Origin: Lachnospiraceae bacterium UBA1778
GTDB taxonomy: Bacteria; Bacillota; Clostridia; Lachnospirales; Lachnospiraceae
NCBI GenBank assembly: GCA_002315255.1
Contig: DCGM01000059.1
Location: 2,546 to 11,658 of the forward strand
DNA: 9,113 bases
Direction of reading: 5' to 3'
The position numbers and the translations under genes were made by a program. Below, in pieces: positions 4,262-9,113 of this stretch. Under the pieces are notes generated by a model. That model saw only the letters and a list, made by a program, of their open reading frames with translations. It made no database searches and was not told the DNA's origin. Numbering within the stretch: position 1 is the stretch's first letter; each line of letters opens with the position of its first letter.

Positions 4262-6184
4262 ATGGCACAGAAAGATAATTATAATGCGTCCAGTATTACC
4301 GTATTGGAAGGTCTGGAAGCGGTCCGCCGCCGTCCGGGCATGTATATCGGTTCCACCGGAAGAACCGGTTTAAACCATCTCGTCTATGAAATCGTCGACA
4401 ACTCAGTCGATGAATATCTCGCGGGATTCTGCTCCAAAATCGAAGTCACATTGGAAGATGACGGCTCGGTCATCGTGTCTGATAACGGGCGAGGCATTCC
4501 GGTCGACCGCCACGAGAAGGGCGTTTCGGCAGAACGTGTCATTTTAACGACGCTCCACGCTGGCGGTAAATTCGATAATAAATCGTATAAAACCTCCGGC
4601 GGCCTTCATGGCGTCGGTTCCTCTGCCGTCAATGCGCTCTCCGAATATATGGAAATCAAGGTGTCGCGAAACGGAAAGATTTATTATGATGCGTACGAGC
4701 GCGGCATTCCGACGGTCGAATTAAAGGACGGCCTCCTTCCGGTCATCGGAAAGTCGGCCGATACCGGCACGACGATCACCTTTAAGCCCGATTCAGAGAT
4801 CTTTGAAAATACGCGGTTCAAGGCGGATTGGATCAAATCACGTCTTCATGAGACCGCATATCTGAACCCGGGACTCCAGCTCGTTTTCCGGAATAACCGC
4901 CGCGAAGAAGAGGAAGTCACGACTTATCATGAGCCTGACGGCTTAAGAGCTTATATCAATGAATTGAACCAGGGCAAAGAAGTCCTGACCGAATGCATCT
5001 TAATTCACGGCGAGACGGATGGTATCGAGATGGATTTAGCGCTTCAGTTTGTCGATACGTATGAGGAACGCATCCTCGGATACTGCAATAATATCTTTAA
5101 CTCAGAAGGCGGCACGCATGTGACCGGCTTTAAGACGCGTTTCACGCAGCTGATTAATAAATATGCGCTTGATCTCGGCATCCTGAAGGATCCGAACCGC
5201 TTTACCGGTCCGGATACGCGTTGCGGCATGACCTGCATTCTGGCCATGAAACACCCGGATCCGCTGTTTGAAGGCCAGACGAAGACGAAGCTTGGCTCTG
5301 CAGACGCGGCGAAAGCAGCTGTCACCATCTCCGGCGAGCAGTTTGAGCTTTACTTCGATAAGCATCTGGAAACCTTAAAGACGATTATCGCTTGTGCTGA
5401 AAAATCCGCGAAAATCCGGAAAGCAGAAGAGAAAGCGAAGTCTAATCTTCTCACAAAACCGCGTTTTTCCTTTGACTCGAACGGAAAACTTGCTAACTGC
5501 GAATCCCGCGATGCGGAAAAGTGCGAGATTTTCATTGTCGAGGGTGATTCTGCAGGCGGTTCCGCAAAATCCGCTCGTGACCGGAAGTATCAGGCGATTA
5601 TGCCGATCCGCGGTAAGATTCTGAATGTCGAAAAAGCTTCAATCGACAAGGTTCTCGCGAATGCCGAGATTAAAACGATGGTCCTCGCGTTCGGCTGCGG
5701 CTTCTCGGAGGGCTACGGAAACGACTTCGATATTTCGAAGCTCCGTTATAACAAAATCATTATCATGACCGATGCCGACGTCGACGGCGACCATATCAGC
5801 ACCTTGCTTTTGACGTTCTTCTATCGGTTTATGCCGGAACTTATTTCTGAGGGGCATGTTTATATCGCGATGCCGCCTCTTTATAAGGCGATTCCGTCCG
5901 GAAAAGGCGGCGTAGAAGAGTATCTTTATGATGACAATGCGCTCGCAAAATACCGGAAAACCCATAAGAACTTTACGCTTCAGCGTTATAAAGGCTTAGG
6001 CGAAATGGATGCGGACCAGTTGTGGGAGACGACGCTCGATCCGGAGTGCCGTGTCATCAAGCAGATTACGATTGATGACGCCCGCCTCGCGGACCAGATG
6101 ACGGACCTTCTGATGGGGGCTGATGTCGAACCGCGCCGTGATTTCATTCATGAGCATGCGCACGAAGCGCTGCTTGACGTGTAA
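4262..6184 (+). CDS. parE: Type IIA DNA topoisomerase subunit B (ParE-like; GyrB possible)
   Basis: ATPase subunit of a DNA gyrase/topoisomerase IV heterotetramer. The 640 residues match the usual Gram-positive length, without the extra Toprim insert of E. coli GyrB. The GHKL ATPase domain shows EIVDNSVDE (43-51; catalytic Glu43, Mg-binding Asn47), DNGRGIP (74-80), the ATP lid SGGLHGVGS (112-120), and the transducer lysine loop QTKTKLG (339-345). The Toprim domain has EGDSAGGSAK (427-436) and DADVDGD (504-510), which hold the metal-binding acids. QRYKGLGEM (574-582) and a C-terminus ending LDV close the protein. Sequence alone does not cleanly separate GyrB from ParE; I lean to ParE because the partner subunit lacks a GyrA box and neither dnaA, dnaN nor recF is adjacent. 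AGAGG at 4250-4254 supports the ATG. Preceded by a repeat-rich leader. Confidence 0.95.
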   Translation: MAQKDNYNASSITVLEGLEAVRRRPGMYIGSTGRTGLNHLVYEIVDNSVDEYLAGFCSKIEVTLEDDGSVIVSDNGRGIPVDRHEKGVSAERVILTTLHAGGKFDNKSYKTSGGLHGVGSSAVNALSEYMEIKVSRNGKIYYDAYERGIPTVELKDGLLPVIGKSADTGTTITFKPDSEIFENTRFKADWIKSRLHETAYLNPGLQLVFRNNRREEEEVTTYHEPDGLRAYINELNQGKEVLTECILIHGETDGIEMDLALQFVDTYEERILGYCNNIFNSEGGTHVTGFKTRFTQLINKYALDLGILKDPNRFTGPDTRCGMTCILAMKHPDPLFEGQTKTKLGSADAAKAAVTISGEQFELYFDKHLETLKTIIACAEKSAKIRKAEEKAKSNLLTKPRFSFDSNGKLANCESRDAEKCEIFIVEGDSAGGSAKSARDRKYQAIMPIRGKILNVEKASIDKVLANAEIKTMVLAFGCGFSEGYGNDFDISKLRYNKIIIMTDADVDGDHISTLLLTFFYRFMPELISEGHVYIAMPPLYKAIPSGKGGVEEYLYDDNALAKYRKTHKNFTLQRYKGLGEMDADQLWETTLDPECRVIKQITIDDARLADQMTDLLMGADVEPRRDFIHEHAHEALLDV

Positions 6185-6189
6185 GGAGG
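6183..6189 (+). promoter_or_regulatory. Ribosome binding site of subunit A overlapping the subunit B stop
   Basis: AAGGAGG begins within the TAA stop (6182-6184) of subunit B and lies six bases before the ATG at 6196. It is a near-perfect anti-16S match and implies coupled, roughly equimolar translation of the two subunits. Confidence 0.9.
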
Positions 6190-6195
6190 AGAAAA

Positions 6196-8433
6196 ATGCC
6201 GGAAAAGATTATCTCTGCGGAATACTCCGATGAAATGCAGCAGGCCTATATCAATTATTCGATGTCGGTCATTACGAGCCGTGCCGTGCCGGACGTCCGA
6301 GACGGACTGAAGCCGGTTCAGCGCCGCGTCCTTTTTGCGATGGACGAGCTCGGTTTAAACTCTGACAAACCTTATCGTAAATCGGCGCGTATCGTCGGTG
6401 ATACGATGGGTAAATACCATCCGCATGGCGATTCCTCGATTTATGACGCGTTAGTCGTCCTGTCGCAGGACTTTAAGAAGGGGATGGCGCTCGTCGACGG
6501 CCACGGAAACTTCGGCTCGATCGAAGGCGACGGCGCGGCTGCCATGCGTTATACGGAAGCCCGTTTAAAGAAGTTTACACAGGAAGTTTATCTGAAGGAT
6601 CTGGACCGCGATGTAGTCGATTTTGTCCCGAACTTTGACGAAAACGAGAAAGAGCCGGAAGTTCTTCCGGTCCGTGTCCCGAATTTTCTGATCAATGGAT
6701 CCGAGGGTATCGCTGTCGGTATGACGACTTCCTGCCCGCCGCATAACCTTCGCGAAGTGATCAATGCGATGGAAATGCTCCTTGACAATCCGATGGAAAC
6801 GACCCAGCATCTGATGGAAGCGGTCGAAGGCCCGGATTTCCCGACCGGCGGCATTGTGATCAATAAGTCGGATCTTTTAGATATTTATGAAACCGGCCGC
6901 GGTAAAATCAAGCTTCGCGGAAAGGCCGAGTTTATTCCGGCGAAGAAGCGCGGCGAACACGACCGCATTGAAATCACCGAAATTCCGTATACGATGGTCG
7001 GTCTCGCCATCGGAAAATTCTTAAATGATACGGCGGAGCTCGTCGAAAAGAAGGTTTTCCCGGAAATCACGGATATTTCCAACCAGTCCGGAAAAGACGG
7101 TATCAAGATCGTGATCGAGTTAAAGAGCGGCACGGACGGCGAGAAAGTCTTAAGCGGTCTTTATAAAAAGACGAAGCTCGAAGATACGTTCGGCGTCAAT
7201 ATGTTATGTATCGTCGACGGAAAGCCGGAAGTCCTCGGATTAAAGAGGATTCTCGAAGAAAATATCAAATTCCAGTACGAAATCAATCAGCGGAAGTACA
7301 CGAATCTTCTGGAAAAAGAAGAGAAGAAGCGCGAGATTCAGGAAGGCCTTATTAAGGCGGTCGATATTATTGACCTGATCATCGAAATCATCCGCGGATC
7401 AAAACAGCTTTCGACGGCGAAAAACTGCCTGATCAACGGCGATGTGACAGGGATTAAGTTCCGTTCGGAAGAGTCGAAAACGCTCGCATCGAAGCTTCAT
7501 TTTTCTGAGGTTCAGGCGCAGGCTATCCTCGATTTAAAACTTTCAAAACTGATCGGACTCGAGATTCAGGCGCTCCTTGCGGAACATAAGGAGACGAAAG
7601 AGAAAATCGCGCTTTACGAGAAATATCTGTCTTCCCAGAATGAAATGCGGAAGGCTATCAAAGCAGATCTCGAAGCGATCAAGGAGGAGTTCTCGTATCC
7701 GCGCCGCACGATGATTACGGATGCAGAAGAAGCGGTCTATGAAGAGGCGCCGGAAGTCGAAATCCCGGTTCTCCTTTCAATGAACCGTTTCGGCTACTGT
7801 AAGATGTACGATCTGGCAGTTTATGAAAAGAATAAAGAAGCGGTCGAAGAAGAGTCGAAATATATGATCTTCTGTCAGAACACGTCGAAGATCTGCATCT
7901 TTACGGATGCAGGAAACTGCCACCAGCTTCGGATGAAAGATGTGCCGCTTTCCAAACTGAAGGACAAGGGTATCCCGATTGACAACATTTCTAACTACGA
8001 TTCCGCGACAGAAAACCTTCTGTTTATGGACGCTTTTGATGTCATTAAGGATAAAACATTGATTTTTGTTACTGCTTCTGCTATGATAAAGAAGGTCGAG
8101 GCTGCCGAATTTGAATCTTCAAAGAAGACAGTCGCGGCGACGAAACTGAATGACGGCGACCGCCTGATTTATGTCAATGAACAGGTTGGCACGGACACGG
8201 TTCTCGTTTCTAAGGAGCATATGGTATTACGCTTCCCGAGTGATGAGATTTCATTGTACAAAAAAACATCTGTCGGTGTGCGCGGCATGCGCCTTTCCGG
8301 CAATGATGAAATCCAGGCTGTATACGATTTTGACCCGTCGATTAAGCTGATGGTGAAGATCGGTAAGAAATCAGTCGACTTACGGACATTGAAACGAAAG
8401 AAACGTGACGGAAAACCGGATCTGGTTTCATAA
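6196..8433 (+). CDS. parC: Type IIA DNA topoisomerase subunit A (ParC-like, no GyrA box)
   Basis: DNA cleavage and rejoining subunit, partner of the product encoded immediately upstream. The 745 residues are shorter than typical GyrA (over 800). The winged-helix/tower breakage core is intact: DVRDGLKPVQRR (33-44), HPHGDSSIYDAL (75-86), and AAAMRYTEARL (114-124), where Tyr119 is the expected nucleophile joined to DNA. Ser80 and Asp84 occupy the two main quinolone-contact positions and are not in common resistance forms. GSEGIAVGMTT (168-178) and a coiled-coil gate region (about 355-495) follow. The C-terminal domain (about 521-745) has several beta-pinwheel-like blades (RFGYCKMY, ICIFTDAGNCHQL, LIFVTASAMIKKV), but no QRRGGRG-type GyrA box, which gyrase needs to wrap DNA. 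That argues for topoisomerase IV activity. The tail is basic (TLKRKKRDGK). Confidence 0.93.
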   Translation: MPEKIISAEYSDEMQQAYINYSMSVITSRAVPDVRDGLKPVQRRVLFAMDELGLNSDKPYRKSARIVGDTMGKYHPHGDSSIYDALVVLSQDFKKGMALVDGHGNFGSIEGDGAAAMRYTEARLKKFTQEVYLKDLDRDVVDFVPNFDENEKEPEVLPVRVPNFLINGSEGIAVGMTTSCPPHNLREVINAMEMLLDNPMETTQHLMEAVEGPDFPTGGIVINKSDLLDIYETGRGKIKLRGKAEFIPAKKRGEHDRIEITEIPYTMVGLAIGKFLNDTAELVEKKVFPEITDISNQSGKDGIKIVIELKSGTDGEKVLSGLYKKTKLEDTFGVNMLCIVDGKPEVLGLKRILEENIKFQYEINQRKYTNLLEKEEKKREIQEGLIKAVDIIDLIIEIIRGSKQLSTAKNCLINGDVTGIKFRSEESKTLASKLHFSEVQAQAILDLKLSKLIGLEIQALLAEHKETKEKIALYEKYLSSQNEMRKAIKADLEAIKEEFSYPRRTMITDAEEAVYEEAPEVEIPVLLSMNRFGYCKMYDLAVYEKNKEAVEEESKYMIFCQNTSKICIFTDAGNCHQLRMKDVPLSKLKDKGIPIDNISNYDSATENLLFMDAFDVIKDKTLIFVTASAMIKKVEAAEFESSKKTVAATKLNDGDRLIYVNEQVGTDTVLVSKEHMVLRFPSDEISLYKKTSVGVRGMRLSGNDEIQAVYDFDPSIKLMVKIGKKSVDLRTLKRKKRDGKPDLVS

Positions 8434-8450
8434 GGGCGTTGTTTTTCACA

Positions 8451-9113
8451 ATGAAGAAGAAAGATGTCGATGACCAATTAAAAATTCTTTTCGGCGGCAA
8501 GTTCCGCGTGGAAGAGAGCGAGCGGCTGGATTTTGAAGAAGATCCGGCCTCTTCGGCTATCATCGACGAACCGGATATTGACGAAATAGAAGTTGAAGAA
8601 CCCGAGACGGAAGATGTCGTGGAGAATTCCGAACCTGAGGAAGACGAAGATGATTTCGCCGACTTCAGTTTTGACGATCTCGATGCAGCAGCTTCTTTAG
8701 ATTCCGATGCGACGCCGGCGTACCGCTCGGCTGAGACCGTCGAAATCCCGGCTTCCCGAAAACTTTCCGGTGTCCAAGCCCTTCTTCATCGTGTCAAAGG
8801 CCTGTTCTCGAAGAATGAGCCGGTCGAAAAGCCGAGCTTCCCGGAGCGCATTGAATTTACTCCGGCGGAGGAAGAGATTCAGGTTTCTACGCTGTCCGAG
8901 GAAGATCAGATTTCTGCGCTGTCCGAGGAAGAGATTCAGGCTGCTTTCGATGCTGAAGAAATTTCAAATAACGAGCCTGCAGAAGATTTTATGGATGAAC
9001 CTGCAGAAGATTCTAAGGATGAACCTGTAGAAGAATCTATGGACGAAACTGAAGAAGTTTCCCAGGATGAACCTGTAAAAGAATCTAAGGACGAGATTAT
9101 AGAAGTTTCACAG
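8451..9113 (+). CDS. Acidic repeat-containing protein of unknown function (3' end beyond window)
   Basis: An open frame of 221 codons with no stop before the right edge, starting MKKKDVDDQLKILFGG. I do not recognise the family. Residues about 21-90 are very rich in Glu and Asp (EPEEDEDDF, FDDLD). A single basic, amphipathic-looking segment, SRKLSGVQALLHRVKGLFSK (102-121), could be a membrane- or partner-binding helix. It is followed by two 9-residue repeats (about 145-162) and then a tandem 8-residue acidic repeat (from residue 175) that reaches the edge. Low complexity suggests a disordered, elongated N-terminal region ahead of an unseen domain. It begins 17 nt after subunit A with no terminator between, so it is probably in the same operon. 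The start is uncertain: AAGGG (8432-8436) is 14 bases from the ATG, longer than ideal; an in-frame TTG at 8439 is only two bases from it. Confidence 0.75.
   Translation, partial: MKKKDVDDQLKILFGGKFRVEESERLDFEEDPASSAIIDEPDIDEIEVEEPETEDVVENSEPEEDEDDFADFSFDDLDAAASLDSDATPAYRSAETVEIPASRKLSGVQALLHRVKGLFSKNEPVEKPSFPERIEFTPAEEEIQVSTLSEEDQISALSEEEIQAAFDAEEISNNEPAEDFMDEPAEDSKDEPVEESMDETEEVSQDEPVKESKDEIIEVSQ
8883..8936 (+). repeat. Two-copy 27-nt in-frame tandem repeat
   Basis: Units 8883-8909 and 8910-8936 encode VSTLSEEDQ and ISALSEEEI. The nucleotide match is long (CTGTCCGAGGAAGA is identical in both), indicating a recent in-frame duplication inside the acidic gene. The period is nine codons. Confidence 0.85.
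8973..9113 (+). repeat. Tandem 24-nt (8-residue) acidic repeat, running off the window
   Basis: In-frame units start at 8973, 8997, 9021, 9045, 9069 and 9093 and read EPAEDFMD, EPAEDSKD, EPVEESMD, ETEEVSQD, EPVKESKD and EIIEVSQ, the last cut by the edge. The base consensus is GAACCTGNAGAAGATTCTAAGGAT-like. The stretch is visibly more A+T-rich than the topoisomerase genes and uses GAA, GAT and TCT heavily, as expected from repeat expansion. Confidence 0.88.

Noticed and set aside
8434..8450. Terminator after subunit A (TTGT/ACAA with a T run)
   Set aside because: The stem is only four A/T-rich pairs, the T run is in the loop rather than after the stem, and the 3' arm includes the next start codon.
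8707..9030. 107-codon + strand frame rich in Arg and Ser
   Set aside because: It is the shifted reading of the acidic gene's repeats; GAA/GAT-rich codons read as Arg/Lys/Ser in that frame. The frame from 8451 is longer, starts after subunit A and stays open to the edge.

Overview
The window looks like a chromosomal segment of a Gram-positive anaerobe of the class Clostridia, plausibly Lachnospiraceae-like. The basis is a clostridial-type SecG, strong AAGGAG-type ribosome binding sites, a 640-residue topoisomerase B subunit without the proteobacterial insert, and an RsbU/SpoIIE-type phosphatase paired with a STAS protein. Species was not determined. Every gene lies on the + strand. I see no transposase, phage gene or CRISPR array.

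Layout. (1) Positions 1-25 are the 3' end of a tRNA, probably tRNA-Leu, followed 25 nt later by secG (51-287) and an intrinsic terminator (303-336). (2) A four-gene cluster follows: smpB (369-827), a 7TM-PAS-PP2C serine phosphatase (829-2586), a PAP2-family membrane phosphatase (2646-3572) and a STAS anti-anti-sigma factor (3587-3886). It closes with a strong terminator (3898-3927). (3) The 375-nt gap 3887-4261 is the most unusual part. It holds a 24-nt direct repeat in two copies, a likely promoter (3985-4018), inverted repeats, and six copies of a 13-nt A-rich core spaced 20-21 bp apart, just before the next start codon. (4) A type IIA topoisomerase operon follows: subunit B (4262-6184) and subunit A (6196-8433). 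Subunit A has no recognisable GyrA box, so I favour a ParE/ParC (topoisomerase IV) type pair over gyrase. (5) A strongly acidic, repeat-bearing gene of unknown function starts at 8451 and runs open off the right edge.

How the genes work together. SecG (protein export) and SmpB (ribosome rescue with tmRNA) are housekeeping genes. The usual Firmicutes companions rnr (between secG and smpB) and ssrA (after smpB) are not here. The PP2C phosphatase and the STAS protein form two thirds of a partner-switching circuit: the phosphatase probably reactivates the STAS protein by removing phosphate from a serine, but the anti-sigma kinase that would phosphorylate it is not in the window. The topoisomerase pair is translationally coupled (the ribosome binding site of subunit A overlaps the stop of subunit B) and is probably transcribed from a promoter with a leader of roughly 240 nt carrying the phased repeats. 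No terminator was seen between subunit A and the acidic gene, so that gene may belong to the same operon.
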